Shown here one piece after another: positions 36,978 to 49,083 of a stretch of 64,000 bases of DNA. Under the pieces are notes generated by a model. That model did not search any database. It was given only the letters and a program-made list of their open reading frames with translations, and was not told the origin of the DNA. Positions within the stretch are counted from its first letter, which is position 1. Each line of letters begins with the position of its first letter. A program made the position numbers and the translations under genes. The DNA comes from Siphonodentalium dalli (lineage: Eukaryota > Mollusca > Scaphopoda > Gadilida > Siphonodentaliidae): assembly GCA_032622095.1 (NCBI GenBank), contig CP136064.1:132503129-132567128 (forward strand), read 5' to 3'.

Positions 36978-38033
36978 ACAAGAGCATCGCTAGGGCGTGG
37001 CAAAATATGCCCTTTAGCCATTTTGAATAAGATAGTACTTTTAGCTTAATACATTTAAAGAATATCTGATATACCCCAAATTTCAATGCCAAAATGTGGT
37101 CAAATTCTAAGTCGAAAAATGGCCATAATTCATGTAAAAATAATTAGACAGAACCTATATTCAAACTTGGCATGTAGTTTTAGCTGGGAAATACACATAC
37201 CAGGTTTAGCTCAAATAATAAAAACTGGAGTTATCGGTCGGAAACCAAAATGTTATGAAATTGGTCAAATTCTAAGTTGAAAAAGGGCCGTAACTCATGT
37301 AAAAATAATTGGACGGAACCCATATTCGAACTTGGCCTGTATCTTTAGCTGGGAAATACACACACCAACTTTGGTTCAGATCAAATAATCCAAACTGGAG
37401 TTATCGGTCGGAAACCAAAAATATTAACAGACGGTCAAATTCTAAGTCGAAAAAGGGCCGTAACTCATGTAAAATTAATTGGACGGAACCCATATACGAA
37501 CTTGGCCTGTATCTTTAGCTGGGAAATACACATACCAACTTTGGTTCAGATCAAATAATCCAAACTGGAGTTATCGGTCGGAAACCAAAAATATTAACAG
37601 ACGGTCAAATTCTAAGTCGAAAAAGGGCCGTAACTCATGTAAAATTAATTGGACGGAACCCATATACGAACTTGGCCTGTATCTTTAGCTGGAAAATACA
37701 CATACCAACTTTGGTTCAGATCAAATAATCCAAACTGGAGTTATCGGTCGGAAACCAAAATGTTAACAGACGGTAAAATTCTAAGTCGAAAAAGGGCCGT
37801 AACTCATGTAAAAATAATTGGACATAACCCATATTCGAACTAGGCCTGTATCTTTAGCTGGGAAATACACATAACAACTTTAGTTCAGATCAAATAATCC
37901 AAACTGGAGTTATCGATCGGAAACCAAAAATGTTAACGGACGGACGGACGGCCGGATGGACGGACAGACGGACGGACAGACGGACGGACAGACTGATAAC
38001 ATAATACGACCTTTTTTCAAAAAGGGCGTATAA
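36978..38033. mobile_element. pearl/Helentron-like element with 170-bp core repeats
   Basis: It has the same ends as 30204-30953: ACAAGAGCATCGCTAGGGCG at the left, TTTTTTCAAAAA then GGGCGTATAA at the right. Core units start at about 37095, 37265, 37435, 37605 and 37775, exactly 170 bp apart in the middle, where two are nearly identical. The (GGAC)n-like microsatellite is at 37935-37992, just before the end. It is longer than the first copy by two core units, so copy number varies between elements. Confidence 0.8.
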
Positions 38034-38043
38034 TAATGTACAT

Positions 38044-38618
38044 ACAAGAGGTGGCATCAGAGATGCTGTGTCTCGTTTTCGGTGGCTTACTGCAGGTGGC
38101 TACCACCAATTGGTGTGCATCAGTATCGGTAGACTAATTAATAGGTAAAATCGAAAAATGACTAATTAAGGGCCATAACTCCATCAAATTTTATTGGGCC
38201 AGGCTGGTTTTCGAACTCGTCCGAAATATTCTAGGCAAGTATGTCTATTCCAAATTTTAAACAAATCGGAGGATGTTTGTTGAAGTTATCGCGCTAACGA
38301 GCTAAAAATTCACGAAAAATGACTAATTAAGGGCCATAACTCAATCAAATTTTATTGGGCCAGGCCGGTTTTCGAACTCGTCCGAGATATTCTTGGGAGA
38401 CACCTATATACCAAATTTCAATCAAATCGGATAACGTTTGTTGAAGTTATCGCGCTAACGAGCTGAAAATTCAAAGGGCCATAACTCTGTAATAAATGTA
38501 ATAAATTAATCCGTCAATAAACGGTTGAGTTATAAGCAAAACACGTCGCCCGCCCGCCCGCCCACCCACCGTCCCTCATCAAACTATAAGTCGAGTTTTG
38601 GAAAAAAACTCGACTAAA
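38044..38618. mobile_element. pearl-like element, third subfamily
   Basis: It begins ACAAGAGGTGGCATCAGAGA. Two ~170-bp units contain GACTAATTAAGGGCCATAAC, GGTTTTCGAACTCGTCCG and TGTTGAAGTTATCGCGCTAA. A CCCG/CCCA microsatellite follows (38548-38575). The end is a hairpin TCGAGTTTTGG / AAAACTCGA followed by CTAAAA. It starts 10 bp after the previous element. Confidence 0.7.
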
Positions 38619-38660
38619 AAAGTTGAGTTTTGTGTGGGTGGGTTTTGAAGATAACTCAGA

Positions 38661-39320
38661 CAAAAGAGCGCGCAAATAACACTATAACAAGTTCCATGAC
38701 ACTAAACCAGTGAATGGTTGACCTAGTAGTCAATGATCAATGATCAAACAATGTTATGAACAGTTTGCAAAAGCTGTTTCAGGTAATATTGTGAAAATTA
38801 CGTTCCCTTCTTTCATTTTGCAGATAAAAGACGTTTGTGGATTTGATAAAAAAAATATGCTCCGAGGGTTTTGTCTTTTGGAATATTTGCAGAATTTAAG
38901 GGAATAATTGCGGAATTCGTCCCAACATTTTCTAATTTGAATGCACCTCTTTCTTAAAATTTGCAGAATATAATCATGAATGTGAGGCCGGTAAAATCAT
39001 AAAGCATCACCACATACTACATTAGGTCTATGAATATTGGGTTTCTTTATTTATTAGATTAATGTTGAAATAACTTCATAAGAAAATATGGCGATGAAAA
39101 TAAAAACACTATTCCTTATCGAATCATTGTATGGCTTCATCCAGCAGTCTAAACATGTTTTAATTCACAACGAACGAGTCATGCATGGCATGCAGGGAGT
39201 GAGTACCGGTACCCTATGTAAACCTCCTGACATGTACTCAGATAACTTTGACAAGAGAGTGCACAAACAACACTATAACAAGTTCCATGACACTGCACAA
39301 GTGAATGGCTGACCTAGCTA
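38661..39320. repeat. 65-bp direct repeat pair
   Basis: The segment around CACTATAACAAGTTCCATGA and CAGTGAATGGTTGACCTAG occurs at 38665-38724 and again, slightly changed, at 39255-39316. The 530 bp between hold no recognised gene. Confidence 0.7.
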
Positions 39321-40735
39321 TATAAAAATTTGTCTGTTTCAAAGCAATGATGTCAACACTGTTTACAATGTTAACACTGTCCACTCTGTGGTAATTGCAA
39401 GCCGTGACCAAACTTCAATGAAGTTGCCATTTATTATCGGATTGTAATTATTTATCCTATTTACAATATATAAGACATCAAATTTAATACTTCCTGGTGT
39501 TACTTTTAGGGTGCATCTCAAAAGTATTTATGGAAATTGGCCAAACAAAATGACTGGTGAGTTGTCACCCAGAAATTTATAATCGCATGTGACATGTGTG
39601 ATTTGTCACTTTACAAAATTAACAAATTTACCAAGTTAAACAAGGGCAGTAAATATAGTAAAAAGCTAAAACCACGCCAAGGACAACAAAACACGCAAAT
39701 TACCACCCGAGTTACAATGAGATATGTTCGCACAGATGCACACATGGATGGTAAGAGTGGCAGATGGATGGCTAGTTGTACAGACATCGAGGGTTGGGGG
39801 CATAACAAACAGTCAAGTAAAAGATGTGTATTGCTAACGTAGCTATTATTTTAAATTGTAAGATGTGTTATATTATTCAATTGTAATATTATACACTACA
39901 TCAAACCCTACATTAAAACTAAAGTGTTTACTGAACATGCCGAACTCAAGACATAATTCCTGAGCTGCGAGTTCAACCTGTGCCAATGTCGACTGGCCCG
40001 ATACAATATGAAACTTACTGGTTAAAGATAGCTGTGGCTCTTTTGTATATAGTTTATTATGGTGTAAAATAATACATATGATTCTAAGACCTCTGACTGG
40101 AAATGCTTCTATCAATTAATATTGATTTTATTTTGATATTACTGGTATAAAACATACAATCAGAATCTTTTGGGACACTTTCACAGGCTATTTTAAAAAA
40201 GAAATTGGCCATGCAACTTCAGGCGACCTCGTGGAAAGATTCGGAGTGCTTTTGGGTGTTGTGCGCATGCAATGGAGCATGCGTACAAGGACAAGTATAT
40301 TTGACGTCATATATTTTGTATCAAAACTATGACCAAATTGATGTGTGATTATGTACAGCTGACATCAAAACATTATACAGTTGGCATCAATGGAGAAAGA
40401 AGAAACACCTCCCTTCGATTTTTGTTACACAAGTTTCCGGAGAAAGGAACAAATAAAATAAACCCAAACAAGCAATGTGCAGGGTGGCAATATTTTATGA
40501 AATTAATAAACTAGAGTGTACCTTAGTTTGATTTTGAACTGACGACGGGTACTGTGTGATAACTTTTTCATAATCCTGACGAATGGTTTAGTGCAATGAT
40601 CTGGATGGATTTCAGTCATACACTGCGGGAGGGCCTTGGACGCAAATTAGGTCATGTGTAATTTATATATGTCTTTAATGTCCCAAATATTAATGGTACA
40701 GCGAACATTCCTACAACACTAGTGACATTCATGTT
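39321..40735. other. intron sequence, nothing recognised
   Basis: No element ends or coding frames were supported. AT-rich with a few short open frames. Confidence 0.35.
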
Positions 40736-41000
40736 AATGCAATACTAGAGGTCACCACGAAGTTTGGTGATGATCGGATGAGGGATGTGGCCTGTCAAAA
40801 TAGGAAGCTCCCATCTAGAGGTCACCTCGAAGATCCATATAAAGTTTGGTGATGATCGGATGAGGGATGTGGTCTGCAGGGTGAGCCAATGGATTGAATC
40901 ATGCTAAGAGTAAAATCCAAAATGGGGGTGGATATGGGAGGGGGTGTCGGGGGGCACTCCCCGGAGAAATTTTAGAAAATCCAATGGTCTGAGAGTGAAT
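40736..41000. repeat. tandem pair related to the 45.8-kb repeat
   Basis: TAGAGGTCACC.CGAAG and TTTGGTGATGATCGGATGAG, then GGATGTGG.CTG, occur twice (40747-40795 and 40818-40875). The same words are at 45862-45900. Confidence 0.7.
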
Positions 41001-41895
41001 CTGGGGCCTTATATTGTGCTATTCAGATTGGCAAATTTAGTCATATTTCACTCTTTTTAGATAGCAAATTCCTTTTTGTAATTTTCTGTACTAGTATCTG
41101 ATAACGAAAGGTCATGACCAAATTAAGTTTCCCTGTTTCTACTCTTCCAACTTATACCGGTACATTGTACAACAAATATTCCTTAAAACTTTATAAGATT
41201 TGTTTCACTTTGAATTTTTCACCCTTTTTATACAAAGACATGTACCGGTATGTATATAAATATTGTCCTCGAAATGTGAAAATAAATATTCTATGGTACG
41301 TACTGTCTGAAAAATTTGGGAGAAGTACAGGGTAGAAACACTTGATGGAGATTGATTCTCAGAATGTCCTGGCATGTATTCCCTCTAGCATAATTGGAGC
41401 CATGCTTTTATATTTATAGGAACTTATTTTGACACTACAAGTATGAGAGTTTTGACACTACCAGTATGAGAGTAATAAATTCAAATTTGAAATAATATAC
41501 TGTAGAAACCATATTATAAATTTGTAAACCTAAACTTTTAGTTTATATGTTGAATACAATTTACATGCAAGAAATTATCATAGTTGTATATACCTGAATG
41601 ACTGGCTTGTATGCAGCAGTACATGTACCGTATATAATATTTATGTCCACGGAATGCACTGTTTATAGTTTATACAACATAACTGTTCAAAAGTAACTCA
41701 TTTACAATCCATATACATTTATATACATGTCATATCGGCAGCAGATTCATCTATTTCTCTTTCTTCTTCTTTGGAATGGTGTAATCCGGTGCATTTACTT
41801 TCCTTTTAATTATCGAGTGCCGGATTGTGTTTGCGCGCTGGTGTGTGGTTGTTTTCTTAGGCAATTTAGCAGGTACTTCAGATGTGTCCTTCTTA
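41001..41895. other. intron sequence, nothing recognised
   Basis: AT-rich sequence with repeated TACCGGTA words (41155, 41240) but no identifiable element or exon. Confidence 0.35.
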
Positions 41896-41909
41896 CACTT
41901 ACTGAGTTT

Positions 41910-42215
41910 CTACTTGTACCTCCCATATGCTGTCAGAATTTGGTAGCATACACTCTTATCAACTTTGTCATGATGAGCATCAGTTCGACGAAATAGTTCT
42001 AACGAGGATTTTGATTTTGATCGCAACTCATAGCGAACAGTTTGATATGCAGAATATGTCCTTGTATCCAGTCTGTTGGTGGTTTTGTTGACAATATAAT
42101 TCATACTGCTGAAGGATTGTTCCACGTGTGGTGCAGTGAATATACTAAGACAACATTTTATAATTTGAGTGAGAATGGGATATTTGCATGTTCTGAATAC
42201 CATTGTCCACCACAC
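41910..42215 (-). pseudogene. hAT transposase, C-terminal dimerisation region
   Basis: The minus-strand frame contains CCLSIFTAPHVEQSFSSMNY, then VNKTTNRLDTRTYSAYQTVR, and ends shortly after. The pattern C-L-[ST]-[IV]..A.VE..FS.MN...K..NRL is the hAT C-terminal (dimerisation) signature, where E and F/S are conserved. In-frame sequence continues upstream to about 42400 (KPEIKPFVNIIDRKYHAEAR). The catalytic middle of the protein is not recognisable, so the gene is dead. It lies inside a host intron on the same strand as the host gene. Confidence 0.75.
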
Positions 42216-42475
42216 ATGAAGGCTTGAGTCCGAGCTTCGGCATGATATTTCCTGTCAATGATATTGACAAATGGCTTTATTTCTGGTTTCCGTAAATTTG
42301 AACATACATTTCCATTGTGAACATTTTGTGGTGCACCATATGGAATGGAACATATTTCATTATTACTAGACGTACTAGGAGTGGGAGATTTGTTTAACAG
42401 GGTTCGTACACCCTGTCTGGAATCATTTTCCAGTATATTCCAAGTACTGATATTATGAATTTCCAGTATGGCGAA

Positions 42476-42592
42476 TTAGGGTTAGGGCTACTCTACTCGA
42501 TCCCAGGTTTAGGGTTAGGACTACTCTACTCGATCCCAGATTTAGGGTTAGGACTACTCTACTCGATCCCAGGTTTAGGGTTAGGGTTACGA
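42476..42592. repeat. 33-bp minisatellite carrying telomere-like TTAGGG
   Basis: Copies start at 42476, 42509, 42542 and partly 42575. Each has TTAGGGTTAGG followed by CTACTCTACTCGATCCCAGGT. The last copy extends to three TTAGGG-like hexamers. TTAGGG is the ancestral metazoan telomere repeat, so this may be a chance or captured interstitial fragment. Confidence 0.85.
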
Positions 42593-43768
42593 ACTGTCAC
42601 AGACTTAGCCAGAGAGGTGGCGGGAGTCTCTACGGCCCCCAACTTCAGTATTACGACTCCTTACGGCCACCAAAATTTACCAAGATTTGAACCAATGAAC
42701 TCACCCAAACATCCTTTTTAATGATAATTCACATGTTGGCTTCATTATGTCAGTGATATTTAAGTCACTGTCTATAAACAGCACCTCAAACCCATGCAAC
42801 AATACTATCGGGAAACACTTCTTTGAATATAACATAAATTTTCTCATTCGATAGATACGAGTGATGAGCTGAAATAGTGTGTAATATCCATATTATTTCT
42901 GATTTCAGACACTCTTCTCGCATTCTGTGCATTTCGAATCGTTGGACGTGTCAGAATTATCACTGCCACTAGCAGGTGCTGCTGTCAGTGTTTAGCGTGT
43001 TGTTCTACTAGTACTTGCACTACTAGTACTAATTGTAGCAGCAGAATTTGAATTGCCAGATGTATTAGAGTTAGAAGTTGAGAAGTCCTTGTACAAAAAA
43101 ATGTACGAACGTTAATGCCATCTCTGATTTTCATGGCATTTATGTGGTTTTTACCAATAGCGTGACTACGAAGTGCATGTCAACTTTTTTTTTCCAATGT
43201 CAAATGTCGTTGAACATCCAAGACACTTCGCACGATGTCGGTCTCGATCGTTGGCAGCCAACCATCCACTAAACTCGGTAATCTCAAGCCAATTATCGCG
43301 AAAAACACACCTCCCGCACATGTTTTGAATGTGTTAAATGTGAAATGTACAAATTATAATTCATCTAGAATTCGCGCTCAACTACACATCTATTCTAAAT
43401 CTATAAACCGGTGCTGTAGACATAAGACACGAGAAAATAAATGGTCAAACAGGAAGCACCGCATTGTGTTTTACCGGTGTTACGAAAACTAACAACCGGT
43501 GCCAGTGACCGCTGCTACATAAAATCGGCCGATTCCAGTATATTCCAGTATCGATCGGCCGGAGATCGTTTTTCAAGTATATTTCCAGTACTGGAAAGTT
43601 GAATTTGATTTTTCCAGTATATTCAAGTTTCCAGTACTCTGTTGTTATCACTGTGAAATCCATCATGGATCTCAGTGAAAACAAATCTCCCACTCCTAGT
43701 ACTTCTATCATCCATCATCCAGAATATTTTTGAGATTATAGAATGTTGCTGGCAATGACTGGTTTGAG

Positions 43769-44074
43769 CTAATGTTGTTTCTTTGACGAACGTGTGAAAC
43801 TGCTTTTGAATGTTGTTAAGAGTGCCTTTTTCCCGTCGTTGGAATAGTTTATTTCCTTGTTGCACCATGCACATTTAGCAATTCCGGCGCCATTAATTTT
43901 TCGAATAAAGTCTGAAAACAAATCGCCGTTGTTATCCTTTTCCTGAAGCCAAGCCCACCGGAACTTGTTTTTAACATCCCGATCTATATTTGAGACATCA
44001 TCCTGGCTTTTTACTTCCATAACTACATGTATTATAACTATAGAATAGCGTGTTTTTTTTTCTAACGAACACAA
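43769..44074 (-). pseudogene. hAT-type transposase, N-terminal zinc-finger fragment
   Basis: From a likely start at 44020 the frame reads MEVKSQDDV, then KNKFRWAWLQEKDNNGDL and IAKCAWCNKEINYSNDGKKA, ending at a stop after a histidine. The order K-F-[RK]-W-x-W-L, then C-x2-C (codons about 50 and 53 of the fragment), then a downstream H, is that of the BED/TTF-like finger at the start of many invertebrate hAT-derived proteins. A further piece (FHTFVKETTLAQTSH) continues in another frame at 43623-43874, indicating a frameshift. Non-functional. Confidence 0.6.
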
Positions 44075-44910
44075 GACATATTTGTCTTTGAATAGTTATG
44101 GCACCAACATTGGTACCAAATGATATAATAACTGCGCGGTGATTGGCGGAGATCAACATGATGCCAAGGATTCCTTCAGAAAGCACCAATCACAGATAAC
44201 TTATCACAGAACTTGGCATTGAGCATGTGCGCGACCGGTGAATACATAGATTACCGGTGCCGAAAATAATGACCTGCCATATATCTAATATATCGGCAAC
44301 CATTACCCAAAGTAAAATTGAATGAACTCGTAACATGATGCCGAACGGCGACTTACCTATGACACATATATATATATTAATTTGTTTTTGTTGGAAATTC
44401 CGGATGGGCTTCAGAAAATTATCAAAATACCGAAATTCCGGTAAAAACCAGAAAACTTTCATCTCGGACGTATACTCACTTTTAATGCATTTATTTGCCA
44501 AATTATGAAGGAATATATTGCATTAATCATATAATACATTTAATAGTGCAAATGGTTACCAAAAAAATCTTATCAAAAATTTTGTCATGAAAGGTCTTAT
44601 TTTCACTTGAAAAATCTACAGACCGCACTGTGACCTAGTTATTCTCAATCGCCACAAATTATGCAACCTGTCTTACAGACAAGCTAAAACTTACCGGTAA
44701 GAAAGGGTGAAATTTTTCTGGAAAAATTACATTTTGGGCATTAATAACACCTATAGCGATTACAGGGGTGGAATTGCCATTTTCATTTTGAGATAAACCC
44801 TTCTAAATTACACACCATACTGCTCCTACAATAATTTTGCCTGATAAGTGCCTAGATCTCAATCTATTAAAGGTAAGATAAGTGTTATTGAATTTTTAAC
44901 ATGACATTAC

Positions 44911-45031
44911 CTGACATCTATAGCAGTTAACATGGAAACTCCGATCCAGAGCAACAATTCGCACAGTTTCAGTAGCACCTCTATCTGGCATGATAGGATC
45001 ATCACACACACAACATTTAGGTGCAAACTTC
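44911..45031 (-). CDS. zyxin/LPP/TRIP6-family LIM protein, internal exon (LIM3, first module)
   Basis: The 121-nt exon lies between an acceptor (TTCTATTTTAG) and a donor (CAG|GTAATG) on minus. Its first base completes a lysine codon split with the previous exon (AA|G), giving FHKKFAPKCCVC. It encodes KFAPKCCVCDDPIMP, then ETVRIVALDRSFHVNCYRCQ. The zinc ligands C-x2-C and H-x2-C-x2-C of the first module of LIM3 are all present with 23 residues between them. KFAP.C..C..PI.P and ETVRI.ALDR.FH..CYRC are characteristic of the zyxin/LPP/TRIP6 group. LIM3 is completed by the exon at 34812-34943. Confidence 0.95.
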
Positions 45032-45389
45032 CTAAAATAGAAGTACAGAGCGACAATAAATTCAATCAAGCACAATAGATTCCTAGGGCACAAGTAATAG
45101 GATGAGTGAAGGTGCTTGGATTGGACTGCCACATCTGCGACATGGCAATACGGTTTCCCCTTAGCAGTCATGTAATATTCAGATAAAAGTTGTATCACAA
45201 AATGATAATTAGTTTATTTTATTAGTTTTTTGGTTAATATATTTCTAAACATAAAAATTTATCATACTCCATGAATTATACTCACCACTATGAATCAAGT
45301 TTATAATTTCATTGAAAATCGTTGAAATTTGATCACTCTCATTTAGAGATGATCCTAAACATATCTGTACATTAAAAAACAATTCTCAA

Positions 45390-46785
45390 ACAAGAGCATG
45401 GCATATCTCCCCAAGTTTAGAGAGTGGGCAATACTATATATTGTATGGATGGATACTTTTCTGGATATCGTTTTGTGGGTATCGCTTCGGTTAAACAAAC
45501 CAAAGCACAACCAAATCAGATGATCCATGCCAAGCTAGAAGCTGAACTTTTCATATCTACACAAAATTTTGAAATTCCTCGAGTCAAACAAGGGCGGGTG
45601 AAAATGAATGAACGAAACCTGTAGTAAGTCGATATTCATTCCCAAGCAGCAGGTGGGCTTTTTACTGGTACCAAGCAACAGACGAGTCACTTCATTGTTC
45701 AGCTCCCACACCCCCACTGCTTCCCCCGATCTGTGCAATCACCATACCGAATCTGATTATACTTGCCCAAGAACGGAAATGTTCGTTCGGACACAAAATT
45801 CACAAATATCCAAGTCAAACAAGGGCCGTAACTCTAGTAAATATCACCCCAATGATCCATGTGAAGTTCGGTGATGATCAGATGAGGGATGTGGTCTGCT
45901 GGTTGTGCCCAAGGATTTAGTCATGCATAGAGTAAAATTCAAGATGGCTGCCGGCAGCCATGTTTGATGGCCGAATAACCCCAAAATGGCTCGTTCCCAT
46001 AAATATGTCAATGTTACCATCCATGACAAATTTAATGATGATCAGACAGTACAGCCTGTAGCCCCTGCTAATGAACTGAATTTTGAAATCCAAGATGGCT
46101 GCAGGCGGCCATGTTTTTTTGCCGAATGACCCCAAAATGACTCGCTCCCATCTACATATCAATGTAGATAGTCATGACAAATTCTATAATGATCACCACC
46201 CAACAAACATGCCTGTTATGAGTCTAAGTTTAAATCTTCATTGATCAGTGCCATTGAGACGAGTCCATTTTGTTGGTAATTCTGTAATTTGTACTTTCTG
46301 TTTCGCGCATATTCAGCTGTATCCGGTGTCTATCTAGTGCATTTCTACACAGTGTAACAAAAGTTTCTACTTCTTTCTTCATTAAAAAATGGAGGTGGTC
46401 TCTCAAAGCAGGTGAAATTCGTATTTTGAACCAAAAATTAGGTGGTCGTGTTTATTCGCACAATGAAGGTAATATATAGAATAAACCAGTCGGTGAATAC
46501 GTAATGCGATCAGAAATGGCAGGTGGTCACTGTTGACTCTGGTCAAAACAAGTAATACAACTTGACAAATGCCCCTTGCAAATATCTCCGATTGCCATTT
46601 TCAAAACTTTAACAGGTCTGGTTCCCATCTACATGTCAATATTAACATCCACGACAAATTTCATGATGATCAGACAAACATTCCAGCCTGTATCCAGTGC
46701 TAATCCATTGAATTCTGAAATCCAAGATGACCACTGGCAGCCATGTTTTTTGCCGAATGACCCCAAAATGACTCGTTCCCATCTA
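45390..46785. mobile_element. pearl-like element D, left part (split by a 15.6-kb insertion)
   Basis: It starts ACAAGAGCATGGCATATCTC. Core units contain ATCCAAGATGGCTGC.GGC, AGCCATGTTTT.TGGCCGAAT, GACCCCAAAATGACTCGTTC, CCATCTACATGTCAATGT and CATGACAAATTTCATGATGA. Units start near 45940, 46090 and 46720. The element breaks off at CCATCTA (46785) and continues at 62364 with TACATGTCAATGTCAAC. Confidence 0.7.
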
Positions 46786-46839
46786 CAGCACTGCTCAAAT
46801 TAAGCGACCTGTTTTAACGAGGTGTACATGCGTTAATAC

Positions 46840-47035
46840 CGCGGTGCAATACCGCGACATACCGCCGATTTGCGGTTGCACTACCACGCGCGTACCGCGG
46901 TACCACCGCGACGTTCACGGTACCACCGCACTACCAGCGGTAACGAATGTTGGTAGTGCGGTGGCACGCGGTAATGCACCGCACAAACGCGGTGACATTA
47001 CCGCTACGCGGTAGCATTTTTGTAACGAGGTTAAT
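46840..47035. repeat. CpG-rich ACCGCGGT subterminal array, left
   Basis: Repeated words of the form TACCGCGGTA, ACCGCACTACC and GCGGTAACG, many self-complementary, pack about 200 bp just inside the terminus. The density of CpG is far above the surrounding AT-rich DNA. Confidence 0.8.
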
Positions 47036-47877
47036 GACGGGATTCGATGGCTGACCGTCAATCTTCCAAAATAGGACGGCCGTTCTCACGATCTCTGTCC
47101 ATGTTTGTGTACCATGAAGTGTATTATTAAATTATTGAAATAGATGAAAGCCGAGTATCGGGAAATATGCCCATTATAACGGGCTTCCAGATTAAGTAAA
47201 GGTAAGTATAAGTTACTTTGAGAAAGTCATTTTTCAATTAATGTGAATATTAAAATATTACAATAACATTTCTAGTCTCGTTTTATTGCCTAAAATTCCC
47301 ATAAATGACACTATTTGTAATCAGTGTTGGTTATCGGGAAGGGAGCAAATGATTTCGGCCATTTTAGACAGCTCGATAAATCCCGTATCTATACAGTTTA
47401 TATCAATGTTCAGATGTACGTGATCCCTAAATTGAATGATAACGACCACTATTTAAATAGTCCCCAGAATAAATATCGTTATTAACTTTATTGACATTCA
47501 TTAACTGCAAATCACAAACACCATTTGTTCGTATAACGGGAATTATTGTCTTAGCAATAAAAGACACAACGTGGAACTCCCGTATATCCAGGGAAAAAAA
47601 ACACATCCTGGCAAAAGCACGTGTCACTGATTACGTCATACTGCAGCTGGCAGACTTTGTTAATATAGGTCACAGGGCACTTAAATTAAGATGTCATCAT
47701 GTCTTTTTATAACTGGCCTCAATGGGTGAAATAAATATTTGTGTTTTGTTGATGGTGCTATTATATAGTAAAACTACACGTGATGCACGCGCGAATGGCT
47801 GTTTTGTGTTTTGGACACTTGTATTTCCATTACTTCAATGCGTCCGTTTGGCTTACATAATGCTCGCAGAAGGTATA
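47036..47877. other. core of the TA-flanked element, left part; no gene recognised
   Basis: No domain is recognisable. Open frames are below 75 codons. Confidence 0.4.
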
Positions 47878-48440
47878 TCACTACTGTACAAGCATTCCAT
47901 TAAAATGCCATGAAAATCCCATTAAAATACCATTAAATTGGCCAAAACCATTAGTTTATACCATTAATTCTTGTAACAACAATTTTAATGGGGCTCCACT
48001 GAACCCATTAAAACACCATTAATTTTAAGGCTTTAATGGCCAGTTCACCATTATAAACATTGAATTGGCCATTAAACACACATTCTATTTTTCTAATGCC
48101 CATTAAACCCCATTAAAATTTGTATTGACTGAATTTAATGGCAATGATTTGGTATACTTTTAATGCCAAGTACAATTGTTATGAAATTAATGCCCATGAT
48201 CTTGATGGCCTCACAGGTAATGGCCATGAACTAACCAATTTAATGCCCATTACATTATTATTGCAAATTAATGCCCATCACTCACAACTGTTGTAATATT
48301 AATGGCCATGATTTCAATGGCTGCCCAGGTAGTGGCCAACAAATGACCACATTTAATGCCCATTAAATTATTATTGCGAACTAATGCCCATCACTCGGAA
48401 ATTATTTCAATGGCTGCATAGGTGATGGCCATGAATTGAC
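47878..48440. repeat. AATGGGCATTAAA-type subterminal array, left
   Basis: Dozens of short words such as CCATTAAAATGCC, AATGGCCAT, TTAATGCCCAT and their complements fill about 550 bp. It begins with ACTACTGTACAAGCATTCCA. An inverted counterpart ends near 60860, so this may be one end of a nested transposon. Confidence 0.75.
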
Positions 48441-49083
48441 CATATCCATGGTTTCAACCAAGGAAAGTACTTATATAGTCAGCTACATGTAGTTAACGTC
48501 ACTTTAAGTGGAAGCTCATAACATGACCTACACAGAGGCACAAACTCAGACAATGATGATCATTTATGTATTTCTTTGCTCTACTTTAAGAGAGACTTCT
48601 ATCTCAAGCAGTGGTTACTGAAGCCCTATTCTTTCTCATTATGCTAGTCCATGCCTAACCAACTATAAAAGTACTACCATGCAGGGCTCTTGCATGGTGG
48701 GGAAAATATAAACAAGAAGATAAATCAAGGAGGTAAATCAATGAAAAAGCCATGTATGCAATTGAGAAGCAAGACAAACCGGAAACATGGATGTTTTATT
48801 TTTATTTTGGCCTCGCGTATCTTCTTCTGATTGTGTATTTTACTGAAGTGAGCCCATTGGTCATTTGTTTGATTGTCAGGTTGACCCCACCATTAAAAAT
48901 TTTTAATCCATAAGAATCGGAAGCTTCACTACGATATAGAATACATGTACTCAAAGTTTCACTGGGCCCTCGTGAGAAGAGACCTTCTATTTTTTATTTG
49001 TTTATTAACAATACAAGTAGTATTATATTATATTATTTTTTAATTAATATATTGCATAATCTTTTAAAGTTAGGCCATTAAAA
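48441..49083. other. no feature recognised
   Basis: AT-rich sequence between the subterminal array and a pearl-like element; no frame or boundary supported. Confidence 0.35.

Larger units (their letters stand above)
41900..44080 (-). mobile_element. decayed hAT-family DNA transposon
   Basis: Both ends of a hAT-type transposase are recognisable on minus, in the right order and about 2 kb apart: an N-terminal zinc-finger piece (43769-44074) and the C-terminal dimerisation region (41910-42215). The middle is rearranged. A ~37-bp segment containing CTAGGAGTGGGAGATTTG at 42375 is present in inverse orientation at 43670-43705. CAGGGTTCGTACACCCTG at 42402 looks like a hAT terminus and may mark a second nested copy. 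Outer ends were not fixed. Confidence 0.65.
34944..44910 (-). other. LIM-gene intron, about 10 kb
   Basis: It is bounded on minus by the donor CAG|GTAATG (44910-44905) and the acceptor TCTGCAG (34944 side). Both exons join in phase 0, giving ...HVNCYRCQ-DCNTQL, which restores the LIM zinc-ligand spacing. It is filled by repeat arrays, two pearl-like elements and a decayed hAT element. Confidence 0.85.

Noticed and set aside
37309-37843. Repeated 69-codon frames beginning MDGTHIRTWPVSLAG
   Set aside because: They recur every 170 bp because the core unit is tandemly repeated; stops end each copy and no transcript signals are present.
30204-38618. CRISPR-like array because of regular repeats
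   Set aside because: Units are 165-180 bp with no unique spacers, and the sequence is clearly a spliced eukaryotic genome.
42402-42420. CAGGGTTCGTACACCCTG as the left end of an intact hAT element
   Set aside because: No matching inverted end was found on the right side within 2 kb, so only a possible relic is noted.
44896-45198. Whole 100-codon minus-strand frame taken as the LIM protein
   Set aside because: Only codons from 45031 to 44911 belong to the exon; the upstream part is intron read in frame and the downstream part follows the splice donor.
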